DNA of 50,644 nucleotides from Clostridia bacterium (GCA_017521295.1 JAFXDF010000066.1:1-50644); one strand, 5' to 3'; positions 34,089-46,001 are shown, counted from the first letter of the stretch. Numbers and translations are program-made. Notes: generated by a model not told the origin, from the sequence alone.

Positions 34089-35189
34089 ATGGCATCTAAA
34101 AAACCAAGACGAATCTGGAGCATTCTTGCCGGCATGATGAACACAGTCAGCTATATTCTGCTGATCGTGGGTCTTTCGCTGATCATTTCCACCTTTGGTA
34201 TTCTGGTGGCAAACGATGTGCTTGCACTCATCAAGGACAGCGGAGAACTGACGGTGGAGCTGAAGGAAAAAACCTCTCCCGCCGATGTTGCAAGCCTGCT
34301 CCAGGAGAAAGAAGCCATCGAGTATCCCTGGGCCTTTGAGCTGTTCAGCATGCTGAAAAAGGTGGAGACCTTCCCGGCCGGCACCTTTACCATCGATACC
34401 AGTATGGACTATAACCAGATGATCTCCGCCCTGCAAAAGACCGGAACCTCTCTTGCTGTGGTCCGCGTCACCATCCCCGAGGGCTACAATCTGAAAGATA
34501 TCTGCGCTTTGCTGGTGGAAAAGAACGTGGTGAAGGAGGACGCCTTCTGGGAAGTGGCAAACAATTACGACTTTGCCCATGATATGCTCAAGGACGTTCC
34601 TATGGTGGAAAACCGCCTGGAGGGATATCTGTTCCCCGATACCTATGATTTTTATGCCAACAGCGATAAGATCGATGACGAGGACCATGCTGTTGACGTT
34701 ATCAATAAGATGCTCAACAACTTCGTAAAGAAGTACACCAAGCCCATGCGCAACCTTACCGAAGCCCGGGGCATGACCATCGCCGAGGTGGTAAAGGTGG
34801 CCTCGCTGATCGAAAAGGAAGCCCAGAAGGACAATGAGCGTACCGTCATCGGCGGCGTTATCTACAACCGTCTGAAGAGCGATAACTTCCCCTATCTGCA
34901 GATCGACGCATCCATTCTGTACGCCACCGGCCACAAGGAGCAGCTGACGGCCGAAGACCTGAAGATCGACAGCCCCTATAACCTGCACACCAATTCCGGC
35001 CTACCGCCCACGGCCATCTGCAATCCCGGTATTGAGTGCCTCATGGCTGCCATTCAGCCCGACGAGCACAAGTATTACTATTATGTCGCAAAGCCTGACG
35101 GCAGCCATATCTTCAGCAAGAATCTGGACGCTCACAACAAGGCAAAGGCCGATATCGCGGCGGGTAAGTACGATGTTGAAACGCCCTGA
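34089..35189 (+). CDS. mltG: Endolytic peptidoglycan transglycosylase MltG
   Basis: Membrane-anchored lytic transglycosylase that cuts nascent glycan strands and so sets their length. The 366 residues have one N-terminal membrane helix (about 22-48), a LysM-like subdomain and the YceG catalytic domain. Motifs are VENRLEGYLFPDTYDF, KVASLIEKEA (catalytic Glu), VIYNRL and DSPYNLHTNSGLPPTAICNPG. ATG at 34089 follows GAGGAGG. The pairing with a U32 peptidase matches the Bacillus yrrL-yrrN-yrrO neighbourhood. Confidence 0.95.
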   Translation: MASKKPRRIWSILAGMMNTVSYILLIVGLSLIISTFGILVANDVLALIKDSGELTVELKEKTSPADVASLLQEKEAIEYPWAFELFSMLKKVETFPAGTFTIDTSMDYNQMISALQKTGTSLAVVRVTIPEGYNLKDICALLVEKNVVKEDAFWEVANNYDFAHDMLKDVPMVENRLEGYLFPDTYDFYANSDKIDDEDHAVDVINKMLNNFVKKYTKPMRNLTEARGMTIAEVVKVASLIEKEAQKDNERTVIGGVIYNRLKSDNFPYLQIDASILYATGHKEQLTAEDLKIDSPYNLHTNSGLPPTAICNPGIECLMAAIQPDEHKYYYYVAKPDGSHIFSKNLDAHNKAKADIAAGKYDVETP

Positions 35190-36390
35190 AGTCCTGGCAC
35201 CCGCCGGTGATTTTGAAAAGCTGCGCTTTGCGGTTGCCTACGGCGCAGACGCCGTCTATCTGGCGGGCAAAGCCTACGGTATGCGGACGGCTTCCGGCAA
35301 TTTTACCCCGGAAGAAATGGCCGAGGCCGTCAACTACTGCCACGCCCGTGGCGTCAAAGTCTATGTGACGGTGAACACCTTGCCCAGGGATGAGGAAATG
35401 GCACTTTTGCCGGCCTATCTGTCCTCGCTGGACGAGATGGGGGTGGACGCCCTCATCCTGGCTGATCTGGGCGTCTTGACGCTGGCAAAGAAGCACGCGC
35501 CTCATTGTCAGATCCATATCAGCACCCAGACCAGTATTGTCAACGCCCAGGCGGCCGCCGCCTGGCACGAACTGGGCGCCAGCCGTGTAGTGCTGGCAAG
35601 AGAACTGACCCTGGAACAGATCGCTCATATTCGGAAAAACACGCCCGAAACCCTGGAACTGGAGGCCTTTGTTCACGGTGCCATGTGCATGGCCTATTCC
35701 GGCCGGTGTATGCTGTCCCAGTACCTTGCCGGACGGGATGCCAACCGGGGCAACTGTGCCCAGCCCTGCCGGTGGGAATACCGTGTGGTGGAGGAATATC
35801 GCCCCGGCGAATATATGCCCATCGAAGAGGATGAACACGGCACCTATATTTTCAATTCCAAGGACATGAACCTGCTGCCCTATGTGGACAAGGTGGCTCA
35901 GGCCGGTATTGACAGCCTCAAGATCGAGGGACGGGTGAAAACCGCCTATTATGCCGCGGTGGTGACCAATGCCTACCGCCGAGCTGCCGAGCTGTACGCC
36001 GCCGATCCCATGCACTTTGAACCGCCCCAGGAACTGCTGGACGAGGTGTGGAAGGTGAGTCACCGGGAATATTTCACCGGCTTCTATTTCGGCGATCCCA
36101 AGACCCAGCACATGGCCGACAGCACCTACATCCGGGAATGGGATGTTTGTGCCGTGGTGGAACAGTGTGACGAGCAGGGAAATGCCGTTCTTCGCCACAA
36201 GAACAAGTTTTTCGCAAGCGACGAGCTGGAGCTTTTGACTCCCGGCCAGCCGGCGCAGGTCATCCGCCTGGAAAACATGCGCAACGGGGAAGGGGAGCCC
36301 ATTGAACTGGCCAACCTGCCACACATGACCGTTCTGGCAAAGCTGCCCTGCCAGGTGCAGCCCCTTGCGATTTTGCGGCGGAAAAAGTGA
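35173..36390 (+). CDS. U32-family peptidase, probable tRNA 5-hydroxyuridine factor (TrhP-like)
   Basis: A 405-residue protein with the U32 signature HGAMCMAYSGRCMLSQYLAGRDANRGNC, whose Cys residues bind an iron-sulfur cluster in characterised members. It starts RPEVLAPAGDFEKLRFAVAYGADAVYL, the TIM-barrel N-terminus of the family. It ends with a small beta domain (DELELLTPGQ ...). The Bacillus relatives YrrN/YrrO (TrhP1/2) are needed for 5-hydroxyuridine at tRNA position 34 and lie next to mltG as here, so tRNA modification is the likely job. It overlaps mltG by 17 bases. Confidence 0.9.
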   Translation: MLKRPEVLAPAGDFEKLRFAVAYGADAVYLAGKAYGMRTASGNFTPEEMAEAVNYCHARGVKVYVTVNTLPRDEEMALLPAYLSSLDEMGVDALILADLGVLTLAKKHAPHCQIHISTQTSIVNAQAAAAWHELGASRVVLARELTLEQIAHIRKNTPETLELEAFVHGAMCMAYSGRCMLSQYLAGRDANRGNCAQPCRWEYRVVEEYRPGEYMPIEEDEHGTYIFNSKDMNLLPYVDKVAQAGIDSLKIEGRVKTAYYAAVVTNAYRRAAELYAADPMHFEPPQELLDEVWKVSHREYFTGFYFGDPKTQHMADSTYIREWDVCAVVEQCDEQGNAVLRHKNKFFASDELELLTPGQPAQVIRLENMRNGEGEPIELANLPHMTVLAKLPCQVQPLAILRRKK

Positions 36391-36398
36391 CCACACCC

Positions 36399-36427
36399 TT
36401 GGAATTTTCCCCGCGTTGTGCTATGAT
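36399..36427 (+). promoter_or_regulatory. Sigma-A promoter of alaS
   Basis: TTGGAA (36399-36404), a 17-bp spacer and TATGAT (36422-36427) with TGC before it. There is no hairpin between the U32 gene and here, so read-through from upstream is also possible. The leader is only about 50 nt, too short for a T-box. Confidence 0.7.
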
Positions 36428-36482
36428 AAACTGTAACCTTTTGATAAACAAAGAAAACTGACGATAAAAGAGGACTGATTGT

Positions 36483-39134
<2,652 letters not shown>

Positions 39135-39150
39135 TCAGGAGGTAAACACC

Positions 39151-39489
39151 ATGGATAACTGCATTTTCTGTAAAATCGTCAAGGGTGAGATCCCTTCCAA
39201 AAAGGTTTACGAAGATGATCTGGTGATGGCTTTTCATGATGTGGCCCCTGCCGCACCGGTCCATGTGCTGGTGATCCCCAAGGAGCACGTTCTGGAAAGC
39301 GCACGTGCCGTCACTGCCGAGCATGCCGCGCTGATCGGCCATATCTATCAGGTCATTGCCAAGCTGGCCGATGAGCTGGGCCTGGAGGGCGGCTACCGTG
39401 TGGTCACCAATGCCGGTCCCGATGCCGGTCAGACCGTCCTGCATCTGCATTTCCATCTGCTGGGCGGCAAGCTGGGCCCCATGGCATAA
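39151..39489 (+). CDS. HIT-family (Hint-type) nucleotide hydrolase
   Basis: A 112-residue histidine-triad protein. It has the N-terminal CIFCKIVKGEIPS zinc-type motif, PVHVLVIPKEH and the histidine triad in QTVLHLHFHLLGG. Hint proteins hydrolyse nucleoside phosphoramidates such as AMP-lysine; its place next to alaS is compatible with clearing aminoacyl-adenylates (inference). An AGGAGG site precedes the ATG. Confidence 0.95.
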   Translation: MDNCIFCKIVKGEIPSKKVYEDDLVMAFHDVAPAAPVHVLVIPKEHVLESARAVTAEHAALIGHIYQVIAKLADELGLEGGYRVVTNAGPDAGQTVLHLHFHLLGGKLGPMA

Positions 39490-39498
39490 GTTTCAACC

Positions 39499-41718
39499 AT
39501 GTTGCCTTTGAAGTGGCAGGAAGGCAGGCAGCCCCGTGGGCTGCTCTGCTTTTCTGCTGCTTTTTTCATGATGGCTCTTACGGTGACGCTGCTGTTTGTC
39601 CGGGTAGAGCCACTGCTGCATGTGGTGCTGTTGTCAGCTGCTGCGGCGTGTCTGTACGCGGCAGCCGTGGTTGCGGTAGCACGGGAGCATGTTCGGCTGT
39701 TTTTATCGCTGTTTCTGGGCCTGTTGGCGGGATGGCTGTGGTGCTGCGGATATCTGTACATAGTCTGGAGCCCTGCCCAACAATGGGACATGGAGGCTGG
39801 CACTATTCGGTTGGAAACTGACACCTACGCCGAAAGCAACGTCAGCTACGGCGTGGTTTACGGCAGAGTCACCCATGTGGACGGCGTACCCTGTGGCCGC
39901 AAGGCAAAAGTGTATCTGCAGGACGGTTCGCCGGACTTTGCACCGGGGGACATCTTGGTTTTCGAAGGTACCCTTCAAGCGGTCGAACGCCAGCCGGACC
40001 GCAACCTGCTGCAGCAGGCCTGTTTTCTGGCGGCCTCACAGGACGGACCAATTGACCGGCAGCCGGGAGCCTGTATGAATCTGCTGCGAAAGGCTGCCGT
40101 ACTGTCCCATGCCATTGCGGACAATGCGATGAAGCTGCTGCCCGGTAATGAAGGTGCCTTGCTGGGCGCACTGCTCAGCGGAAACCGGGACGGCTTTTCC
40201 GACGAGTTCGACCGGGCGCTGAACACCAGCGGTACCCGCCATATCACGGCGGTGTCCGGTTTGCATGTTATGACGCTGGCCGGTATCCTGCTGTGGATGT
40301 TTGGCAAGCGGCTGGGGCTTTTGGTGGCTGTTCCCGTTGCGGTGGTCTATGCAGCCGTAACGGGCTTTTCGCCCTCGGTGGTGCGTGCGGTGATCCTGCT
40401 GCTGTTCTGGTCGGCGTCCTTCTGGCTGAAGCAGGAAAAGGACTCTCTGACCGCTTTGGGCGCGGCACTTGTAGTGCTTGTTGCGTGGAATCCCTTTTCT
40501 TCCATCAGCGCCGGATTGCTGCTGTCCTTTTCGGCAACCCTTGGTCTAATCCTGCTGTCGGCACCCTTGTATGAGGTGCTGAGCGGCCCGATGAAGCGGG
40601 TGAAAAACCGGTTGGTGGGGAAACTCCTGCACTATCTTCTGGCCACAACGGCGGCGAGTCTTGCAGCTACACTGTTCACTATGCCGCTGAACCTTTTGTT
40701 TTTTGATACCGTGCCGCTTTTGGGTGTGCTGTCCAATCTGCTCATTCTTTGGGCATTGAGTACCATTCTGGTGTTGGGGATCCTTGTGCTTCTTGTGTCC
40801 TGTTTATGGCTGCCCGGAGCACAGTTTCTTGCAAACTGGGTGCTTTATTGGCCGCTGACCTGGGTGGTACGTGTGATCCGGCTGGTAGGCTGCTGGCAGT
40901 ATGCCGCCACCGATTCGACCAATTTGTTTTTGGCGGCAGTTTGCCTTGCGGCTCTTTTGGCAGTACTGCTCTGGCGGGGTAAATTGCTTCCCGGAAAGAC
41001 CCTGCTATTGTCCTGTACCGCAATGCTTTGCGCTGTTGCGGTGTTTACCACGGCCGAGCGAATGGCTTTTGGCCTTGTGGAAATCCATAATTACGGCAAT
41101 CAGCCGGTGTTTTTGCTGCGGAGCGAAGGGGTTTCACTGATCAACACCGGTGCGAATCCCGACCGGGCGGCAGAAACCGTGGGTACCGCCATGGACCGGT
41201 GGAACGCCGATGGGCTGGAAACCATTTTGTGTACCTCTGGTGATTATCGGACACAAGGCGGCCTTCGTGCCGTAACCGAAAGTGCATCGGCACATCGGAT
41301 CCTGCTGCCATCGGCCGACGGCACCGTTACTGTGGTTTGTGCAGACCGAAACACAGGTGTGTTTTCCGCATCCGGCACCGTGACGGTGAGTGGTGTGACC
41401 GCTCAGCTGCTGCAAGGAAACGAGGATACATTCGCGCTTCGGCTGATCAGCAAGCGGTTTTCGCTGCTCAGTTTGTGCGGCTTGAAGATCACCGACGCGC
41501 TGGCGGTGACCGAAACGTATCCCTGTGGAGCGGGTATTTTGGTAGTAGACGACGGCCTTGCCAACGACTGGCAGGCTTTATATGATTTGTGTCAGCGGAT
41601 AAAGCCGGAACAGATCCTGGTGATCACCGGCGGATATTCCGAGCACGGAGACCGGTTTGCCGGCATTCCGCTGATCCTTGTGGAACGTGAAGTACAGCGA
41701 TTTCGCTTTGTGAGGTGA
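39499..41718 (+). CDS. comEC: ComEC/Rec2-family DNA uptake channel with degenerate C-terminal domain
   Basis: Polytopic membrane protein forming the channel for single-stranded DNA uptake. The 739 residues comprise an N-terminal membrane part with an OB-like extracellular domain (about 60-175), then the Competence domain with LLSGNRDGFSDEFDRALNTSGTRHITAVSGLH and many hydrophobic helices (about 230-510). A C-terminal metallo-beta-lactamase-like domain (about 530-739) follows. In that last domain the metal motif HxHxDH is replaced by TSGDYRTQGG (about residues 579-588), so it probably binds no metal. The frame is intact. holA follows after four bases, the usual comEC-holA order. Confidence 0.92.
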   Translation: MLPLKWQEGRQPRGLLCFSAAFFMMALTVTLLFVRVEPLLHVVLLSAAAACLYAAAVVAVAREHVRLFLSLFLGLLAGWLWCCGYLYIVWSPAQQWDMEAGTIRLETDTYAESNVSYGVVYGRVTHVDGVPCGRKAKVYLQDGSPDFAPGDILVFEGTLQAVERQPDRNLLQQACFLAASQDGPIDRQPGACMNLLRKAAVLSHAIADNAMKLLPGNEGALLGALLSGNRDGFSDEFDRALNTSGTRHITAVSGLHVMTLAGILLWMFGKRLGLLVAVPVAVVYAAVTGFSPSVVRAVILLLFWSASFWLKQEKDSLTALGAALVVLVAWNPFSSISAGLLLSFSATLGLILLSAPLYEVLSGPMKRVKNRLVGKLLHYLLATTAASLAATLFTMPLNLLFFDTVPLLGVLSNLLILWALSTILVLGILVLLVSCLWLPGAQFLANWVLYWPLTWVVRVIRLVGCWQYAATDSTNLFLAAVCLAALLAVLLWRGKLLPGKTLLLSCTAMLCAVAVFTTAERMAFGLVEIHNYGNQPVFLLRSEGVSLINTGANPDRAAETVGTAMDRWNADGLETILCTSGDYRTQGGLRAVTESASAHRILLPSADGTVTVVCADRNTGVFSASGTVTVSGVTAQLLQGNEDTFALRLISKRFSLLSLCGLKITDALAVTETYPCGAGILVVDDGLANDWQALYDLCQRIKPEQILVITGGYSEHGDRFAGIPLILVEREVQRFRFVR

Positions 41719-41722
41719 AACC

Positions 41723-42766
41723 ATGGCATATCCTAAGAAAACCGCCGACAACGGCGGCGTGAAACAACTGAAAAATGATCTGGCAAACGGAACGGTGGGC
41801 TCGCTGTATGTATTTTATGGGGAGGAGGGCTACCTGAAACGCCATTATCTCAATCAGCTGAAAGAACTGTGCGGCGGTCCCTTCGAGGCCTTCAACAACA
41901 TCACGCTGGACGGGGAACAGGTCTCTGTCCAGTCGCTGACCGATGCAATCGACAGCATCCCTATGGGCAGCGAAAAAAAGCTGGTGGTAGTGCGTGATTA
42001 CAAGCTGATGCAGCCCACCGGTGATCTCAAGGAGTTTTTGCCCCAGCTGCTGTCGGAGCTGCCCGAGTATATCTGTCTGGTGTTCTATTTTGACACGCTG
42101 GAGTTCAAGCCTGACAAGCGGCTGAATCTTTGGAAGATCCTGGAGGCTAACGGCCAGGTGATCGAGTTTGCCCAGTCCTCGGCGGCCAGTCTGATCCCCT
42201 GGGTAAAACGGCATTTCTATGAGCACGGCAAGATGATCGAAACACCCGAGTGTGAATACCTGTTGTTTCTCTGCGGCGCTTCCATGGAAAATCTGCTGAC
42301 CGAGATTTCCAAGATCGCTGCCGGCACCCCCGGAGAGCGGATCGACAAGGGCGACATCGATGCCCTGGGCTCCCGTGTGCTGGAGGCTACTGTATTTGAA
42401 CTGACCGACAGCGTGATGGAAAAGCAGTACAGCAAGGGTCTTTTGATCCTTCGCGACCTCTTTGACATGAAGCAGGAGCCGGTGGCCATCCTGGCTGCCA
42501 TCACCAAGCAGATGCAGCGGCTTTACGGCGCCAAACTGGCCATGACAAAGGGTAAAGGGGAGAGCGAAATCGCTCAAATTTTAGGCTTCAAATCGGCTTA
42601 TCCCGCCCGCAGGCTGATCCAGAGCGCCCGTCGGTGCACCCTGGATTATCTGCGCTGGGCCCAGGGAATCTGTCTGGAGACCGACCTGGCGCTCAAGAGC
42701 AATCTGCCCGATCCTCAGCGCAGCCTGGAACTGCTGCTGCTGCGTTTTGCGGAGGCTGCCAAATGA
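41723..42766 (+). CDS. holA: DNA polymerase III subunit delta
   Basis: Clamp-loader subunit that opens the beta sliding clamp. The 347 residues have the N-terminal LYVFYGEEGYLKRHYLNQLKEL segment, FNNITLDGEQVS, a GSEKKLVVVRD strand and the C-terminal collar helices with PVAILAAITKQMQRLYGAKLA and CLETDLALKSNLPDPQRSLELLLLRF. It is coupled to the following Toprim gene by an ATGA overlap. Confidence 0.95.
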   Translation: MAYPKKTADNGGVKQLKNDLANGTVGSLYVFYGEEGYLKRHYLNQLKELCGGPFEAFNNITLDGEQVSVQSLTDAIDSIPMGSEKKLVVVRDYKLMQPTGDLKEFLPQLLSELPEYICLVFYFDTLEFKPDKRLNLWKILEANGQVIEFAQSSAASLIPWVKRHFYEHGKMIETPECEYLLFLCGASMENLLTEISKIAAGTPGERIDKGDIDALGSRVLEATVFELTDSVMEKQYSKGLLILRDLFDMKQEPVAILAAITKQMQRLYGAKLAMTKGKGESEIAQILGFKSAYPARRLIQSARRCTLDYLRWAQGICLETDLALKSNLPDPQRSLELLLLRFAEAAK

Positions 42767-43347
42767 TCAAACTGGGACCTGTTATTCTTGTAGAAGGAAA
42801 GTACGACAAAATCAAGCTGTCACAGATTTTTGACACCACCATTCTGACCACCGACGGATTCGGCATCTTTAAGCAGAAAGAAAAGCTGGCTATGCTGCGC
42901 AGACTTGCAAAGACGCACGGTATTCTGGTGTTCACCGATGCCGACGGTGCCGGTTTGGTCATCCGTAACTTTTTGAAGGGTGCCATCACCGACGGCAAGG
43001 TGTATCATGCCTATATTCCCGACCTGTACGGCAAGGAAAAACGCAAAGAAAAGGGCTCTAAGGAGGGCAAGCTGGGCGTGGAAGGCGTTCCCGATGAGAT
43101 CATCATCCAGGCCGTGGAACGGAGCGGCGCCATGGAGGAAACACCCCGGGAAAAGGGCGGGATCACCAAGACGTATCTGTATGATCTGGGGCTTGCCGGA
43201 GGGCAGGGGAGTGCAGAAAAACGCAAGGCCCTGCTGAAGGCCCTGCAGCTGCCGGAAAACCTCAGCTCCAACGCACTGCTGGACGTACTCAACTGCATCA
43301 CCGATCCCGAAGAACTGGCCCGGACGGCAGCCGCTTTATCTGAATAA
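42763..43347 (+). CDS. Toprim-domain protein, ribonuclease M5-like
   Basis: A 194-residue protein with a Toprim domain: Glu in ILVEGKYDKIKL and the DxD in VFTDADGAGLVIRNFL. Also present is the RNase M5-type KLGVEGVPDEIIIQAV segment and a C-terminal helical domain. RNase M5 matures 5S rRNA; Clostridia have divergent versions like this one, so 5S rRNA processing is likely but not certain. The usual partner ksgA is not next to it. The start at 42763 is set by the overlap with holA. Confidence 0.85.
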   Translation: MIKLGPVILVEGKYDKIKLSQIFDTTILTTDGFGIFKQKEKLAMLRRLAKTHGILVFTDADGAGLVIRNFLKGAITDGKVYHAYIPDLYGKEKRKEKGSKEGKLGVEGVPDEIIIQAVERSGAMEETPREKGGITKTYLYDLGLAGGQGSAEKRKALLKALQLPENLSSNALLDVLNCITDPEELARTAAALSE

Positions 43348-43352
43348 GAAAC

Positions 43353-43381
43353 AGCGCACAGCCTATGGCTGTGCGCTTTCT
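43353..43381 (+). terminator. Terminator of the alaS-comEC-holA operon
   Basis: AGCGCACAGCC (43353-43363), loop TAT and GGCTGTGCGCT (43367-43377) form a perfect 11-bp stem. The following T run is short and broken by C. Confidence 0.65.
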
Positions 43382-43419
43382 GTATAGTCGATTTCCGAAT
43401 AATAATCTAAAAATGGATG

Positions 43420-43447
43420 TTGGCATTGTCGGTAAATATGGTATAAT
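43420..43447 (+). promoter_or_regulatory. Sigma-A promoter of the M20 amidohydrolase gene
   Basis: TTGGCA (43420-43425), a 16-bp spacer and a perfect TATAAT (43442-43447) with TGG before it, 59 bp before the start codon. Confidence 0.7.
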
Positions 43448-43506
43448 GACTTCAAAGTAAGAAACTTGGCAAAACAATGACGGCGGTATGAAGGAGCATT
43501 TTCATT

Positions 43507-44622
43507 ATGAACGAAAAGAACTTTTCTTTGATTTGCGAATTGCGTCATCAGCTGCACAAACACCCCGAGCTTTCCCTGGAGGAGAGCTGGACACAGCAGC
43601 ATCTGATGGCCTTTTTAAAGAAGCATACCCATTTGGAAGTGGTGCCTCGGGGCCGATGGTTTTATGCCCATTATCGTTCCGGCAGCAATCTGCCCGGTGT
43701 TGCCTTCCGCGCCGAACTGGATGCCCTGCCGGTGCAGGATGACATTTCCGCCGATTATGTATCGGAGATCCCCGGTCACGGCCATAAATGCGGCCATGAC
43801 GGCCATATGGCCTCTCTGTGCGGACTTGCTCTGGAGTTGGAGGAAAAGGGGTCTGACCGGGATGTGTATCTGATCTTCCAGCACGGCGAGGAGATCGGCG
43901 CCGGCGGAGCCGAGTGCGCCCAGCTGATCCCCGAAAAGGGCATTGGCTTTGCCTATGGATGGCACAACCGGCCCGGTATGCCCAAGGGCATGGTACAGAC
44001 CATGGACGGCACCTTGTACTATGCTTCCAAGGGTATGATCCTGCATTTTGACGGCATTCCCTCCCATGCCGGAGCGCCGGAAAAGGGAAGATGTCCGGCC
44101 TTTGCCATCGCGAAGATCGTAAATGCCATTCCCGATCTGGTGGCGCCCGAGCACTGGGAGGGCCAGGTTTTCTGTACAGTGATCCAGATCGATGTGGGCG
44201 AGCCTGCCTTCGGCACCCAGGCCAGCAGGGGAGAACTGTTGATGACCATCCGCGGCCAGTATGAGAGGGAAATGGATGAACTACAGGCCAAACTGGAGAC
44301 TATGGCCGCACAACTTGCCGAAAAGGATGGTCTGACCTGGAATGTCCGTTTCTGCGACGAGTTCCCCGAGTCTTTCAACAGCCCCGGCGCGGCACAGCGC
44401 ATTCGGGACGCCGCCAGGAATCTGGGCTTGCCTTATCGGGAAGTGCCTCATCCTTACCGGGGCTCGGACGATTTCGGCTACTATCCCAAGCTGGCGGAAG
44501 GCGCCATGTTTGAGATCGGCACCGGCGAGGACGGACCGTCGCTTCACACCTATCCCTACGATTTCCCCGATGACATCCTGCCCGCCGCCGTGGATCTCAT
44601 GTGGGAACTGACCCGCGAATAA
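43507..44622 (+). CDS. M20D-family amidohydrolase
   Basis: A 371-residue zinc or manganese amidohydrolase of the aminoacylase/carboxypeptidase group. Motifs are LRHQLHKHPELSLEE at the N-terminus, AFRAELDALPV, HGHKCGHDGHMA (metal Cys and His), QHGEEIGAGGA (catalytic Glu pair) and a late SLHTYPYDFPD with a metal His. A dimerisation domain (about 175-290) carries DGIPSHAGAPEKG. Likely substrates are N-acyl amino acids or small amides; the exact one cannot be told. Monocistronic. Confidence 0.92.
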   Translation: MNEKNFSLICELRHQLHKHPELSLEESWTQQHLMAFLKKHTHLEVVPRGRWFYAHYRSGSNLPGVAFRAELDALPVQDDISADYVSEIPGHGHKCGHDGHMASLCGLALELEEKGSDRDVYLIFQHGEEIGAGGAECAQLIPEKGIGFAYGWHNRPGMPKGMVQTMDGTLYYASKGMILHFDGIPSHAGAPEKGRCPAFAIAKIVNAIPDLVAPEHWEGQVFCTVIQIDVGEPAFGTQASRGELLMTIRGQYEREMDELQAKLETMAAQLAEKDGLTWNVRFCDEFPESFNSPGAAQRIRDAARNLGLPYREVPHPYRGSDDFGYYPKLAEGAMFEIGTGEDGPSLHTYPYDFPDDILPAAVDLMWELTRE

Positions 44623-44639
44623 TCGCATTATACATTGGA

Positions 44640-44673
44640 AAATGCCGGATATCGTTGATATCCGGCATTTGTA
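44640..44673. terminator. Bidirectional terminator, M20 amidohydrolase / ypeB
   Basis: AAATGCCGGATATC (44640-44653), loop GTT and GATATCCGGCATTT (44657-44670) form a perfect 14-bp stem with A and T ends, between convergent genes. Confidence 0.82.
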
Positions 44674-44696
44674 TAGTTATTCAGCTTTACAGTCTT

Positions 44697-46001
44697 TCAG
44701 CGTGTCAAAGTACCGTTGCTGCTTTCGATCAGCAGCAGCAGATTCTCCGTCTGGCCGGTTTCGCAGTTTACATACTGCAAAACATGTCTGCCTTCTGCGG
44801 ACGCACAGGCAAACTCCCAGCAGAGGACCTCATGTTGTCCGGTGGTGGGAATATAGCACAGCATTTCCCGCCGGATCGTAAGATTATCCGCCACCGTTTT
44901 CCGTGCGGAATCCACATCAACGGCAGGCTGAGCAACCGGCCGTGCATGATAGTTCATGGCAAAACCCGTGGCATCCAGCCGCACCACCGAACCGTCGTCC
45001 AGGGCAATGCCCACCTTGATCAGATCGGGATAGGACAGAATGCCGTTTTCATAACTGTGAAAGTTGATGGTCATAACGGTCTCATAGGTGGTATGATAGC
45101 TGGCCTGCATCTCGGGCAGGCCTATGGAGCGGAGAAAGTCCTGAGCCTTTACAATGGCCTGTTCTACAGAGATTTTTGCTTCGCTGATATAGCGTGTATC
45201 GGTATAAGACAACAGAAAACCACCTTGTTTGCTCAGAGCTGCGGCGGCGGTGCCGCAGGAAAAGCCGTAGCAGGGGATCTGCCCCTCCGACTCATAGTCG
45301 AAAGACAATTTTGGAGTCGGTTTGCCCATCAGCTTTGCCGCTCTTTCCAGCGCCTGCTCACGGGAATACGACTGCTGTCCTTCCAACGCAATGGGTGTTC
45401 TTTGCGCGATGTGATCGGAATATGGGCCGTCGTAGATCAGCGATGCGTACTCCGGAAACTCGTCGTTGACTTTATTGAGATGTGCTTGAAACCCTGTGTT
45501 GGCAGAGCCAGCTGAAAGGGAAAGGCTCCCGGTATCCAGATGCTGCTTCAATTCATCGATCTCCCGCAAAATCTCACCGGCATTGCCGCTCAGGCCGCAT
45601 AGGGTCTCCCATTCATTCTCATCCGCCCGCTCATAGGCGCTGCTGCGCATAAGATAGTAGGCGTAGTCACCCACCTGGGAGATGTAGGTTTCCACCTGCT
45701 CCAGCCGCCGATCACCCAGCGGCAGGGAAGCGAGGGCGGCGGATGCCAGCTGGCTATCTTTCCAGATGTCAGCTGCCATGGTTTGCCGAAGTGCCCCTTC
45801 TGGGAGATATTGCGCCTTTTCCAAGGATGTTTCCAGTTGGTTCACGCTGTTCAAAAGCTGTGACAAGACCTGTTCATGCTGGTTGTTGGTGTAGCGTTCG
45901 TATCGCATGTCACGGTTGGCGTAATAGACCGTGCTTCCGGCAAAAATCACCGACAGGGCAAGGGTGAAGCTCAACAGCCGGTATAACGTATGTTTTTCCA
46001 A
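44697..46001 (-). CDS. ypeB: Germination protein YpeB
   Basis: YpeB stabilises and localises the cortex-lytic enzyme SleB in spores. The 434 residues have an N-terminal membrane anchor (about 7-27), a helical N-domain rich in LEKAQYLPEGALRQT-like segments and three PepSY-type repeats. Visible repeat segments are SYSREQALERAAKLMG, ISVEQAIVKAQDFL and VDSARKTVADNLTI. TTG at 46001 is chosen as the start because AAAGGAG lies eight bases before it. A GTG at 46010 overlaps that site. In Bacillus ypeB follows sleB in one operon; here it stands alone, with a convergent neighbour. Confidence 0.9.
   Translation of the reverse strand: MEKHTLYRLLSFTLALSVIFAGSTVYYANRDMRYERYTNNQHEQVLSQLLNSVNQLETSLEKAQYLPEGALRQTMAADIWKDSQLASAALASLPLGDRRLEQVETYISQVGDYAYYLMRSSAYERADENEWETLCGLSGNAGEILREIDELKQHLDTGSLSLSAGSANTGFQAHLNKVNDEFPEYASLIYDGPYSDHIAQRTPIALEGQQSYSREQALERAAKLMGKPTPKLSFDYESEGQIPCYGFSCGTAAAALSKQGGFLLSYTDTRYISEAKISVEQAIVKAQDFLRSIGLPEMQASYHTTYETVMTINFHSYENGILSYPDLIKVGIALDDGSVVRLDATGFAMNYHARPVAQPAVDVDSARKTVADNLTIRREMLCYIPTTGQHEVLCWEFACASAEGRHVLQYVNCETGQTENLLLLIESSNGTLTR

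Noticed and set aside
36428..36482. T-box riboswitch before alaS (and likewise before trpS)
   Set aside because: Leaders are about 50-60 nt, far too short for a T-box, and contain no T-box sequence or terminator.
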